Under the pieces are notes generated by a model. It had not been told where the DNA came from and did not search any database. It saw only the letters and a program-made list of their open reading frames with translations. This document shows positions 25,201 to 35,827 of a stretch of DNA of 64,000 nucleotides, piece by piece. Every line of letters starts with the position of its first letter. Within the stretch, counting starts at the first letter, position 1. A program made the position numbers and the translations under genes. This DNA is from Datisca glomerata (lineage: Eukaryota; Streptophyta; Magnoliopsida; Cucurbitales; Datiscaceae), in the NCBI GenBank assembly GCA_003255025.1, contig QANY01009049.1:186001-250000 (forward strand). The letters are read 5' to 3'.

Positions 25201-26225
25201 GGCCAGTTCCACATGAGCAAGGCCCTGGACTTGAAGGATACTAAGATAAATGCAAGCCGATTGTGTGATGCGGCTGTGGCCCATAAGACTGGGCGAAGAG
25301 AATCCTAGAATGATTAGAAGATAGAATAAACGGTCATTTTGATTTCTGTGTGTTAGCGCATGTTAACATAATTTCATCTTTAATATCCACTCCATAGCAT
25401 AATGTCTAAGTTTTCCTTTTTTTTACCAATCATAATATAAGTCTAATTAGGGTATTATTAGGTGGCCTAATTCAAAATAGATCCATTCCTCATTTTCTCT
25501 GATAATTATTTGATATGTTAAGTGCGGTGGGTTACATCTCAAACAAATTCACATCCTCCATTATTGATATGCTAAATATTGTCGATAGGAGACTGTTAAG
25601 ATAGAGCCAAATTGAAGAAAAATTATGTTTGTATTTCTTTTTTCAATTTAACCTGATTTAAATAGTCTAGATATTGATTGGACAATTCATAAGGACTAAA
25701 CTGACTCTAACATTTATTAGTAAATGATATAAGATCTCAATAAGCCTCAAACCTATTTGAGGGTAGGTGTACGTCATCTATACCATTGAGCCACCTTTGT
25801 TAAGCATGTTCATTTATCAAACTAAAGTTTCAATGTAAAAACCAAGCAATTTTGGACTAGGTTAGTTTTATTTGAAGTGGAAATTGGACTAATTGGTAAG
25901 GTTTTGACTTGTACAATTTAACATTCATGTCATTCTATCAAATAAGTTTGGGAGAAGATACATTAAGAACAATGTTGTTAGTGAATACTACCCACCATAT
26001 AAAAGTTCTATACTTATTTGATGATTTAGAATCAGACCAGCTGCCTAATGGATGCTACTTACTAGACTATTAAGCAGTCAAAGCCCTCAAAATAGCAACA
26101 AACGCCACATTGAAGATGGTATATTTTCTCAACCGTCCCCTGGTCAATCGGATCTCTCTCATCCACCTCCAATAGAATGGTGCCACCAGTAAGCTTAAAC
26201 AAACAAGAAGATGACACATGTCAAG
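25201..26225. other. Intergenic region between FTSHI3 and the KIN-like gene
   Basis: About 1 kb between divergently transcribed genes. No coding sequence recognised. Confidence 0.5.
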
Positions 26226-26247
26226 GTGACATCTTAGGTGGCAATGT

Positions 26248-26286
26248 ACGTGTCAAACAGTGATTCATTCTGAACTCCTATATAAT
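26248..26286 (+). promoter_or_regulatory. ABRE and TATA box of the KIN-like gene
   Basis: ACGTGTC at 26248-26254 is a classical abscisic-acid response element. A TATA box, TATATAA, follows at 26279-26285, about 105 bp before the start codon. The spacing suits a stress-inducible plant promoter. A second GGTGAC/GGTGGC motif lies just upstream (26225-26242). Confidence 0.65.
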
Positions 26287-26387
26287 CCGTACCAGTCATG
26301 AAATATGAATATCAGTGAAAAAATCAGAAATCAGAAATTTGTTAAACTCTGTGTGTCTCACTTCCAAAAGAAAAAAAGGGCAAGAAA

Positions 26388-26736
26388 ATGGACAACTCTC
26401 AGAAGATGAGCTACCAAGCTGGCGAGACCAAAGGCCAAGCTCAGGTTAATTATATCTTTTTACAATATTAGTGCTTAATTTGTTGGCAGTAATTGGCCAA
26501 AATGGGCATGATTATTGTTTTATTATATGGGTTTTTTAAAATTTCTTAGAGAATGATTGTAAAGTGTTTGTTGAAATGCTTCATTTAATCAGGAGAAGGC
26601 AAGCACCATGATGGACAAGGCTAACAATGCAGCTCAATCAGCCAAAGAATCAATGCAAGAGACAGGGCAGCAAATGAAGGCCAAGGCACAAGGAGCTGCT
26701 GATGCTGTTAAGAATGCTACTGGCATGAACAAATGA
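26388..26736 (+). CDS. KIN1/KIN2 (COR6.6)-type stress protein, 66 aa, two exons
   Basis: Exons 26388-26444 and 26593-26736, with a 148-bp GT..AG intron in phase 0, give a 66-residue protein, the length of Arabidopsis KIN2/COR6.6. It is hydrophilic and Ala/Lys/Gln-rich: QAGETKGQAQEKASTMMDKA, then AAQSAKESMQETG and a C-terminal GAADAVKNATGMNK. These are family hallmarks (QAG, amphipathic helical repeats, the end TGxNK). Members are small LEA-like proteins, mostly disordered when hydrated, expressed in seed or pollen and under cold, drought or ABA. The ABRE upstream agrees with that. Closest in type to the Arabidopsis LEA-like gene that I recall as At3g02480. Confidence 0.92.
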
Positions 26737-27900
26737 ATGAAAGAAAGTTGAATAATTTTCAGTTGTTTTTTCTTTCCTTAGGAACATAAAGAGAAGTCTT
26801 TTCTCTGCCCAGTTGGATTTTCCCCTTCTTTTTCTGTCTAGGAGTTTTTGTTGATGGATTCTGTCAACAAAGAGAGCTATCATTTGATCATTGATGTCTC
26901 TTGTTATTAATTAATTCATAAAAGTGCTTTTTAGGCTTTAATTTGCTTACACTTTTCTTCCTTTTACTTTATATGGGTTTATTTTTTATTTCTTTTAAGA
27001 CAATACTTGCTTCATCACCTAGTCAGTATGAAAGTATTGCCATTTTTTATATACTTAAGATTTAAAAACAATACATTAAGAAAATACTTCAGTAAAAATC
27101 ACCCATTATAAGATATATATGCATACAGAAAAAAATCATATTTCTTAATTGATTTAAAATATTTATATGGAATAGATTTAGACTTCTTCGGCGGAACTAG
27201 TTTTGGTACAAAAACTATGGGGAATGATAAAATAAATGAGTTTTACCAATACAACAGATATCTTATAAGAAATGATATGAATGTTTAAAGTAACTAAATA
27301 TACTTTGTGTATTTAGATTTGATAACAAATTAACACGGGATTGGAACATGAAGTAGTGCTTTTAAATTTTGTATTCATTATTTTTCTCCATATATAATTT
27401 AATATCCACGGATAGGCCTATGATTATGAAAATAAAGTTCAAGTACGAGTTTGTTTCTTAAAACCTAAGTAGGAAATGAAAGAAAAATGTGGATGATTAC
27501 ATTTATATTACTTTAGAAACTTTGGAATATACAGAATAAAATAATTATATATTATATAATATTTTTATTATTTTTTCTTCTGATTTCTTTTACTTCTCCT
27601 CGAACTCCCCCCCTCATTACATCAATTTTCTCGTAAAAATTGAATGGAATAGATAAAATAAAAAACCGAACGTGGTTTTGTAAAAAGAAAGACGTTGGAT
27701 ATTTTAAGGAAATTATTATAAGAAAATGCATTTAAGTTTATATTAATATCTTCGTTCATATATTGTGATTATACCATGTTTCCTGGCTTGCAACTTTATT
27801 TGTCAACTTTATATTTTATAATATAATTCGATTAAAAGAGTTAGAGTGAGTCTAACAATTCCTTGGTGGCCTTTGGTATGAGATAATATTTAGTCAAATA
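26737..27900. other. 3' flank of KIN-like gene and spacer
   Basis: 3' UTR with several AATAAA-like signals, then AT-rich spacer. No other gene seen. The minus-strand frame at 26650-26883 is antisense to the KIN exon and its 3' UTR and is not a gene. Confidence 0.6.
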
Positions 27901-28154
27901 CCTAAAATTAGAGATGGTAATCGGGCCCGGCTCGGCAATGCTCGGCTCGGACGGTTCACGGGTCGGCTCACACCTTTTCAACCGGTTCACGAGTCAGGCT
28001 GGGTCGTTGAAATTTTAGGGTGTCTCGGAATGAATCGTTGAACCAGCCCGTGTACTCACGGGTCGGGTCAGCTTACGGGCTGGTCCCGATTAAATAACCT
28101 GACATGCATGTTTACCCACTGTTTAATGTGATGTAATTCTAAAAAAATTTAAAT

Positions 28155-28216
28155 GAGGAGAGTTGAACCTTGATGAGGAAAAGATGAAGTGTAAGGATTA
28201 CCACTAAACTATATGT
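28155..28216 (-). repeat. tRNA-like module, minus strand (in hAT element)
   Basis: The reverse strand shows a B-box-like AAGGTTCAACTCTC (28172-28159) and an A-box-like TAGTTTAGTGGTAATCC (about 28212-28196), at tRNA-like spacing. The folding is too poor for a functional tRNA. Confidence 0.45.
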
Positions 28217-28609
28217 AAGTCATGTTATTTTCTTATAGTTATTTTATTTATTACTTTAAAATCTTAATAGAAAAACTTATAATGATAAGTAAAATAATTA
28301 TTTTATTTATTGAATTCATAAACTAGTGATATTCATATTCACGTAAAATCTAAAAATATAATAAATAATTAATAACTAATTTATAATTCATGTTCATTAA
28401 CACAACAAAAATTATTAGAAATATTAAACCAATATTTGTTAAAGTTTTCATGAATCCTATTTTTCATTGAATAAAATATTCATTTAAATGAAAAATATTA
28501 TTTTTTATTTAATTAAATACGTTTATCTCAAAAGTATATCATATGAATTTTCGATAAAATGTGTTAAAGGACAGTAAAAACATATTTTAAACAATTTATT
28601 TAACGAATG

Positions 28610-28671
28610 TTGTCTTGGTCTATTGGTAAAGAGTATGATCTATAAGGGAGATGTCAAAGGTTCAACCTTCA
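28610..28671 (+). repeat. tRNA-like module, plus strand (in hAT element)
   Basis: An A-box-like TTGGTCTATTGGTAAAG (28615-28631) and a B-box-like GGTTCAACCTTC (28659-28670) at tRNA-like spacing. It points opposite to the module at 28155-28216. It may be a SINE head or a tRNA fragment taken up by the element. Confidence 0.5.
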
Positions 28672-29564
28672 ATAAATATATAATTGTTCAATTTTTTAGA
28701 CAAAATAGTGGGTTCACTAGTCGGGCTAGTTCAGGCCCACTGGGCCTCATTACCGTCCGGGTTGGGCCTAGCATCTAGGCCAGACTATAGGCCTTGAAGA
28801 CAAGGCCCGTGATGGCCTGAACCTGGCCCGCGTGCCTTAGCTGACCTGGTACTGTTCAACACTGGGTTGGGCCAGTCCCAGAGTATAACGGGTCGGTTCA
28901 ACCGGTTTCACGCGTCGGCCGACCCGCTTGTGCCACATCTACCTGAAGTCTCATTTATCACTTTGTTTGCTTAGACACAGATTGTCTCTTGTTAGAGAAA
29001 ATTGGAGACAATTATGTTAGTTTAATCTTGACCCTACAATTTCACTAACTAATCCAATAGCTTGAAAATTGCCACATGTCCAAAATGAGAAAAAGTGAAA
29101 AATACAACTTTACTTTCTCTCCTCTAATTTTTTCGTCAACTCCATCTTCCCCAATCTCTCCCTCCAATTTTTTTGTTTCCTTCTCTTTGTCTAGCAGCTT
29201 CTTTCATCTCTAATCACTAATGTACTCTTTGTTCACGATTAATCGTCTCCCAAGCTAGAATTTTCATCAAGTCAAAAGGTTAAAACCAATTTTTTGAGAG
29301 GAAGATATGGAAGATTTTGGTTTATTTTGAGTAGCCTTGTGTACATATATTGAAGTTGACGTATATTTTGGGATACATAAGATGTATATAACACTTAGAA
29401 ACTTAAATCTCATGTATATTTTTATGTCAAAGTGTATAGAACACTTAGAAACTTAAATCTCTAGTGAGTGAACTATTGACATTTGAATTGGAATATAAGC
29501 TTCAATACAACAGAGACCTGAGTAATAGGAATCTAACTCTTTCCAATGATTATACAATTGTAAA

Positions 29565-29852
29565 CACTACAAGAAATAAAGGGCTTCAGCGACCAACATT
29601 TTGGTCGCTAAAACCCTCAAAAGTCGTCACGAAAGCCTTTCGTGGTGAACTTTGTCATTTTTGCTTCATCAACGAAAGTCTTTCACGATGAATTTTTGGA
29701 TCTCATCACGTTATCCTTTAGCGACAAAAAACAATTGGTCACGAAAGGCTTTCGCGACGAAAAAAATATTGGTCGCGAAAAAAAACTTTTGGTCATGAAA
29801 AAATTGCCGACCTGTGTCGTTTGTATTTTTATTAGTGCATTAGTTTGTTAAG

Positions 29853-29858
<6 letters not shown>
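29565..29858 (+). mobile_element. CACTA (En/Spm-type) terminus
   Basis: CACTACAAGAAATAAAGGGC at 29565 is a textbook CACTA terminal repeat. Subterminal repeats in both orientations follow (GGTCGCTAAA, CACGAAAG, CTTTCGTG, GGTCGCGAAA). The opposite terminus (CTTGTAGTG) is not found in the window, so the element is truncated. Confidence 0.75.

Positions 29859-29890
<32 letters not shown>
29859..29890. repeat. (GA)n microsatellite
   Basis: About 16 GA units separating the CACTA subterminal repeats from a possible captured exon. Confidence 0.93.
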
Positions 29891-29895
<5 letters not shown>

Positions 29896-29975
29896 CGTAG
29901 AGGTAGGAGGATTGTTCCAGAATTGGCTGTTCCATTAGGTCTCTGAACTGGAATTGGAACCCTCACATTGGCTGC
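29896..29975 (-). pseudogene. Possible captured exon of an unidentified gene
   Basis: On the minus strand an 80-bp open stretch is bounded by a good acceptor (TTCTTGCAG) and a good donor (CTACG/GTAAG). It encodes ANVRVPIPVQRPNGTANSGT and a few more residues (ILLPLR) with no stop in that frame, in clearly non-repetitive, GC-richer sequence. I do not recognise the protein. No second exon could be tied to it with confidence; the GCTCAAAAG/GTAC junction at about 30405-30415 is only a candidate. Its position between CACTA subterminal DNA and the foldback arm suggests transduplication of a host gene piece. Confidence 0.45.
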
Positions 29976-31999
29976 CTGCAAGAACGCAGTAAATAGATAG
30001 ATGTTCAACCTATTTCAAACAACAACAAGCCAAGATTTATGTAACTTGTCCAGATATTAAGTAACAAGACAACCAACAGTAATCAGTACAGACAGTGACT
30101 ATTAAATGGCATTTGTAATAACTTCATAAAATTAAACAACAAAATAACCTATCAATTTACCAACATTTGTAGTTCGATTATTACATTTATAAACACAGAG
30201 CCTAATGTATAAGCTGATACCTCACATACTAAACAATTAACAAGTACCTTCAAACAACATTGGTTCATGCATTGAATTATTGTTCCCTACCGAATCCATG
30301 AATCAACCAGCAAAAATGCACAGAAGAAACAAAAGAGGGAAGAAATGAAAGTGGGATCATTAAGTAAGCACAATTGTTTCTAGAGGTTAAAATAGTTAAA
30401 AAAGTACCTTTTGAGCTTCAAACACCATTACAAAAATCTTGGACTGGGTTTAGAAATGAAAACAAGCAATTATGGAAATGTAATAAGGTCTTAGTAAGAT
30501 AAAAAAGGTACTACAGGTACCCAATTTCTTTGGTAAACCTTGAAACCAATTATCTCACATGGTTCAGCTGTAAACTGAAGATAAAAGATTGAATCGAAAC
30601 CCAGTACAAAAATTTCCAACTCAAAATTAGAAGACCCAAATTGTTTAATTATAGACAGAATCTCATATATAAAATTTGAATCTATCATACTACAATAATT
30701 TGACTAGTTTCAATCCTTTCATGGAGCCCAGACATCTCACCTAGCTAATCACACGTGTCCAGGGATCCTGTTGGATGGTTTGATATTTTGCCACGTAGTA
30801 ATTAACTATAAACAGATCATGGAGGATGCTTAGAGGCTTATTCCAATTCATCGAAACACGATGATGACCAATTAAGAGAGAAGCATCTAAGTAGAAAACA
30901 AAATTAGAGCTTGAAATCCGTGTAAACCATGCTCTAAGTACTTGTGGACACGTATGATAGTTGGCTTAGAAAAGCATGTTAATATTACTTTCCTTGATCT
31001 TCTCCAAAGAAGCAAAGAGAGCTTTCCTCCTAGTCTTCTTTAACCACTGGAAGGAAGAAACATAAAACGCCCACTTCAACTTCCTATTTCTATCTCATTT
31101 TCACAAGTCTTTCTTATTTTTTTGCTAAGTACAAGTCTTTCTTATATACCCATTTTTGAATAACTTTTTATAACAAACAATATCTAAAGCACACCACTGC
31201 TCTTTTAGATCTCATACACATTTCACAAAACGGTTAGACAAATGACTATTACATTCCCGCTTAAATAAGTCAAGTTCAGGACCGCAAATAAAAGGAACTC
31301 TCACACTAAAACCCACCACAATACATAACAGAAAAAGAGAAGAGGGGAAAGGAGAAGAGAAACACGAGCACCATGCTCGCTGAACCAAAGTAATTTATAG
31401 CTGAAAAATACTTATCCATATTCTAAGTATGAGTAATACAATAGCATAAGCCTTTATTAATGGGCAATCAAGAATCCGAAATGAATTAAAAATACAGAAA
31501 AGATACTCTAAAATGAAATCTAGTTTTAACTAGAATTTGGAATTAAATAAAATACCTAAATAACTTAAGAATATAAAATCCCCAATTCTAATATAATAAT
31601 AAATATAAATATATTCATAACTATTGCTGATTCTTGATTTTCCATCATTCACATGGATAACGTTAGTAATCTCAGATATCAATACAGATCTTAGGAGAAG
31701 AGAAAGTACTGGGAGGAGCCACAAACTGATGGTGGAGCTCTCTCGAAGTGATGGAGGAGCCAGAAACTGATGGAAGTTCACTGGGTTTGGCAGCATAGAT
31801 CTAGCATGAAAAATGATAATCATGCCGAAGATTACTTTGGAGAAGAAGAAAGTGGAGATTGAAGAGCGTAGAAGAAAAATTGATGAAAAAAATAGCCTGG
31901 GTTTTCTTGTTTAGATAAGAAAAATCTGATGGAAAAAATAGACATCTCTGGACAAAGAAAAAATTGGGAAAGATGGAAGGAGATGAAGAAATTGGAACA
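29976..31999. other. Interior of the split element, no gene assigned
   Basis: Two kilobases without a domain I can name. Composition is less AT-rich than the surrounding spacer and resembles intronic gene DNA up to about 31330, which fits a captured gene segment read on the minus strand. Two similar blocks near 31708-31770 (GGAGGAGCCA.AAACTGATGG) form a short direct repeat. Confidence 0.4.
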
Positions 32000-32294
32000 A
32001 AAGAGGGTTTTTTTTGTTAAACTAGACCCCTAGACTAATCATTTTACAGAAATTGACTCATACACTAATTTTACTGACCCCTACTCACCTTCTATTCAAG
32101 ATGCATTTGTGGAGTTACATGTTTACCCTTCATCTCATTTTTTTCTTGAATGTTGTTTAACGTTCGTGCATTTTCTTCTCTTTTTTATGGAAAGCTTGAA
32201 TTTTGGACGAAATTTGATGAGTTTTGTTAATTTTAGTTTTTACCCAAATTTGAGAGAGAGAAACCCATAGAGAGAGAATGAGTTTTATTAAATT

Positions 32295-32495
32295 TGCACT
32301 ACACGATGGGGTGCACTGGCGTCGTGTAGCCCCATCGTGTGGACTGCATGATGGCTACACGACACGACGCTAGTGTACCCCTATCGTGTAAACTACACGA
32401 TGGATACACGATACGATGCTAGTGTCCCCCATCGTATAGGCTACACGATGGCTACACGATGCCCGTGTACCCATCGTGTAGCCCGTGTACCTAAA
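32295..32495. repeat. Array of palindromic ATCGTGTAG/CTACACGAT motifs, left
   Basis: About nine occurrences of CTACACGATGG, ATCGTGTAG and variants, alternating in orientation with spacers of 10-25 bp. Because adjacent units are inverted, the DNA can fold into many small hairpins, and the frames on both strands give near-identical low-complexity proteins. Confidence 0.85.
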
Positions 32496-32754
32496 TTTAC
32501 GAATAAAATAACTTTTAGGCCTCCAAAAGTGTTTAAAACAATATTTTTTGGGACTGAAGCTGGGCTGCAATAAGGAAACCTAGTCACACATGTAGATCTC
32601 TGAATAAGTTTTGATCTGATATCTTATGAGTCACGTGGTTCAACCCGAGTCAAAAGTTAAGATGCATTAAAAATTATTAATGAATTTTTCAAATACTTGA
32701 GACTATATTTTATTCTTCAATTTTAAAAGTATTCTTGATAGAAGATGCATGTTT

Positions 32755-32972
32755 TCCCATCGTGTAGCCTACACGATGGCTACACGACGCCAGTGTACCC
32801 ATCGTGTAGTCTACACGATACCAATGTACCCGTTATGTAATCTACACGATGGTTACACGACGTTAGTGTACTCATCGTGTAGATTAAATGATGGCTGCAC
32901 TATCATTATGTAGACATCATGTAGTCTACACGATGGGGCTACACGACGCTAGTGTACCCATCGTGCAATACA
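32755..32972. repeat. Array of palindromic ATCGTGTAG/CTACACGAT motifs, right
   Basis: The inverted counterpart of the array at 32295-32495, with the same short palindromic unit (ATCGTGTAG.CTACACGAT) about eight times. The two arrays flank a unique centre of about 260 bp (32496-32754), so the whole is a large hairpin made of small hairpins. Confidence 0.85.
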
Positions 32973-33588
32973 AAATTAACAAAACTCATTCTCTCTCTCT
33001 CTATGGGTTTTTCTCTCTCAAATCTGGGTAAAATTTAAAATTAACAAAATCCATCAAATATCATCCGAAATTCAAGCTTTCCAGAAAAAAATAAATAAAT
33101 GAACTTCAAACAACATTTCTGAAAAAAAATATTCCCAAAAAATTTCATGGGCAAGAAGAATAAAATGAATAAATATTCTCGCTGTTGCATGAAGAAGAAA
33201 GAAGACGAAGAAGAAAGAAGACGAAAAAGAAAATGAAGAAGAAGTGGAAAAAATGAAAAACAAAGAAGGAGAAATTGGGTGAAGGGAAACATGTAATTTC
33301 ACAAATGCATTTTGAGTGGAAGGTGAGCCAGAGTGAGCAAAAATCAGGGATGATTCATTTCTGCAGTGATGATTAATGTAGAAGTCTATTTTAACAAAAA
33401 AAAAACTCCAAAAAAATTGGAGGGAGAGATTGAGGAAGGAGTTCACGGAAAAAATTAGAGGGGACAAGGTAAAGTTGCTTTTTTTCACTTTTTCTCATTT
33501 TTGACATGTGGCAATTTTCAAGCTCTTAAATGAGTTGGTGAAATTGTAGGGTCAAGATTAAACTAACATAATTGTCTAATGTTTTCTC

Positions 33589-35091
33589 AAGCATGAGATA
33601 ATCTATGTCATGTTTGCTCCTGTTTGATATCTAAATTCTTTAATAAATTGGATACATGGACATGAATATACCCTCAATAGAAGGTATCTAGAAAACCCCC
33701 AAAATAAGGAGTATGTGAATGCCTAACATCTGCATATCTTTATTACCTAAAATAACCTCATCTTCTCTGCTTCCTCAACTTCTTCAATCCCTCTAGAAGA
33801 TGCCCTCTCCACCAATTACATAAACTTGCAAAGTAGAAATGATGACTATACGGAGAAAACAAAGGTCTGGGATGAGTGATTGATATTTTTTATATTCTGA
33901 TTTGTAGACAAGGAGATAACTCAGTCAGAGAGAAGGAGGGAGGGGGGAGATAGATAGATAGATAGAGAGAGAACCTGAGAGAGACCGAACCAGCGAGAGG
34001 GAGAATCTATAGGGAAGAAGTGGTGGGCGTACCTTAATTTGGAGTGAAAAAGTTTAGAGAAAACAAGAGTGAAATCTGAAATGGGAGATTGAAGATAAGA
34101 GAAGGTTTGAGGTAAAATAATGAGAGGGAGAGAGATTTTTTTTTTTGTACTTTTTTTCTGACTTAATTTGGCTACTAAAATATGAATGTTTCCTTTTCTT
34201 AATTTTATGGTCCATAAAATTGTGTGGTTTAGAAAATTATTAATTTATAAGTTGATATTAAAGATAGATGAATATATTTATTTCTAACATTAATTTAGTC
34301 TAAGGGTAAAATTATAAATTAATAATTTTATAACTTTATCTTACACATTCCATCAAACCAAACAAATTAATTAATATTATCACCATTAAATTATAACATT
34401 TATAAGTTGTTAATAAACAAAGTAATCTCAATCTTATACCAAACGACTCTAAGGATATGTATATGAGTTTGAACCAATAAACCAATCTTATTTATTTAGG
34501 ATGTGTTGGCCACACTATAATATTTATTAGAGTGATTCTATACCGACTAAGTAATTGATTAAATTTTAACTGATCAAGTGACGTGATAACTATTTATATG
34601 TTATTTTATCATCAAATATCAACCTATAAATGATTGCCACATCCTTTAATCATTTAAAACTTGATTAATTACTTGATCACTCTAGAATTATTTTATTTAT
34701 TAATAGTTTGATATTTACTGATACTATAATATGTTGATCAAACACTATTAAATTTTTACGGAAACAATATCAAGATATAATAAATTTTCTAACGAGACAA
34801 CTTAGTTTTTAGGCATACTGTTTTTTAAAAGAACCCCTTTTTTGTATTTATGGGTATCCGACAATTTATGCTCATTTACACAAATCACACGAAACTCATG
34901 CATCATTTCCTCAAAAGTTTCACCACACTAGTCATTGTAAATTGCTTGCTTCAACATTAGTGGACATTACTACAAGAATTTTTTTGCAACCAAAAGCTTC
35001 AAAACTTAGACTTGAAATATATCATACCTCTAAACCTAAATGTGCATTTGGTATACGGAGAGAAATGAGACAATATGCCTAGAAACTAAAA
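33589..35091. other. AT-rich spacer
   Basis: No gene recognised. A GATA/GA-rich tract lies at about 33948-33975. ACTACAAGAATTTTTTTGC at about 34970 resembles a CACTA end, but the first base and the partner end are missing. Confidence 0.5.
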
Positions 35092-35350
35092 GGAAACAAT
35101 GCATTTATCCTTTGGTTTGAAAATTTTTAAGATTTTGAGGGTATCTTAAACCCCCAAAAATTGGGAGTGACTTTTTTCGGAAACAATGCATTTATTCTTT
35201 GGTTTGAAATTTTTTAAGATTTGAGGGTATCTTAAACCCCTAAAAATTGGGAGTGACCTTTTCGGAAACAATGCATTTATCCTTTGGTTTGAAATTTTTT
35301 AAGATTTTGAGGGTATCTTAAACCCCCAAAAATTGGGAGTGACCTTTTTC
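35092..35350. repeat. Tandem repeat, three units of 85-87 bp
   Basis: Units start with GGAAACAATGCATTTAT at 35092, 35179 and 35264. Each ends in TTGGGAGTGAC plus a short T-run. They differ by a handful of substitutions and one or two single-base indels. They lie 480 bp upstream of the PPR gene. Confidence 0.93.
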
Positions 35351-35827
35351 GGGCTTCTCTCATTTTTCTTTTTTCTAATTTTTACCAAACTATCCTCCAT
35401 AGATAAATAATAACTATAGTTTAGTCTAAAATTAAAACTAGAAATTAACAATTATATATATAACATTCATTTAAATATATAAAATACTTAACATTCTCAC
35501 TATTATATTATAATATTCTTAATTGTTATCAAATAAATTAATTTTTATTATCTGGATATCTAACTTTTCTACCGTCATATTTTTATAATATTATTTTAAA
35601 ATAATTTATCTCATACTAAATTACCCCAAAGATTATAAGACATTCACGCTTGATCTCGTTGCCGAAATTCATTTTTACATTAGAATTTTAATGCGTCATT
35701 TGTGATTCGAAATTTCGAACCGGTCTCAAAACCCAATCCTCTGTAAAACCCTACTCTCTCTATTCTCTCTCTCAATCTCTGTTCTCTCTCGCCGATCCTA
35801 TCTCTCAAAACACTCGACGTATAGACG
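35351..35827 (+). promoter_or_regulatory. Upstream region and leader of the PPR gene
   Basis: No TATA box stands out. The last 100 bp before the ATG contain pyrimidine-rich CTCTCT tracts (35750-35790), a common feature of plant leaders of constitutively expressed genes. Confidence 0.4.

Larger units (their letters stand above)
27909..28941. mobile_element. hAT-like non-autonomous element
   Basis: The left end TAGAGATGGTAATCGGGC and the right end ...GTGCCACATCTA are degenerate inverted termini typical of plant hAT elements. Both subterminal regions are rich in CGGG/CCCG motifs (repeats of GGGTCGG, GGCCC), which is unusual in this AT-rich DNA. The eight bases outside are CCTAAAAT on the left and CCTGAAGT on the right, matching at 6 of 8: an eroded target duplication. 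There is no transposase; the core is AT-rich and carries two tRNA-like modules in opposite orientation. Confidence 0.75.
28995..33588. mobile_element. Nested long-inverted-repeat element complex (4.6 kb)
   Basis: The outer arms 28995-29190 and about 33395-33588 are reverse complements. Landmarks are TTAGTTTAATCTTGACCCTA on the left against TAGGGTCAAGATTAAACTAA on the right, and GAAAATTGCCACATGTC against GACATGTGGCAATTTTC. Inner arms about 32000-32500 and 32740-33395 continue the same repeat. The right arm is continuous, whereas the left arm is interrupted between about 29190 and 32000 by 2.8 kb of other DNA, so the original foldback element was later split. No transposase was recognised. The outer ends are taken where similarity fades near GAGAAA/TTTTCTC; the true limits may be 20-30 bp wider. 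Confidence 0.75.

Noticed and set aside
32370..32573. Matching open frames on both strands encoding GYTM and RVAYTMG repeats
   Set aside because: They arise from the palindromic ATCGTGTAG array; any frame through it gives similar repeats. No protein is implied.
32295..32972. Regularly spaced short repeats resembling a CRISPR array
   Set aside because: The spacers are not unique, orientation alternates and the setting is a plant foldback element.
33041..33488. Phe/Ser-rich frames of 83 and 138 codons on the minus strand
   Set aside because: They are produced by the GAAGAAG-rich arm of the inverted-repeat element; composition is low complexity and no start context or domain is seen.
34965..34995. 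Second CACTA-like end (ACTACAAGAATTTTTTTGC)
   Set aside because: The first C is T, there are no subterminal repeats and no partner end.
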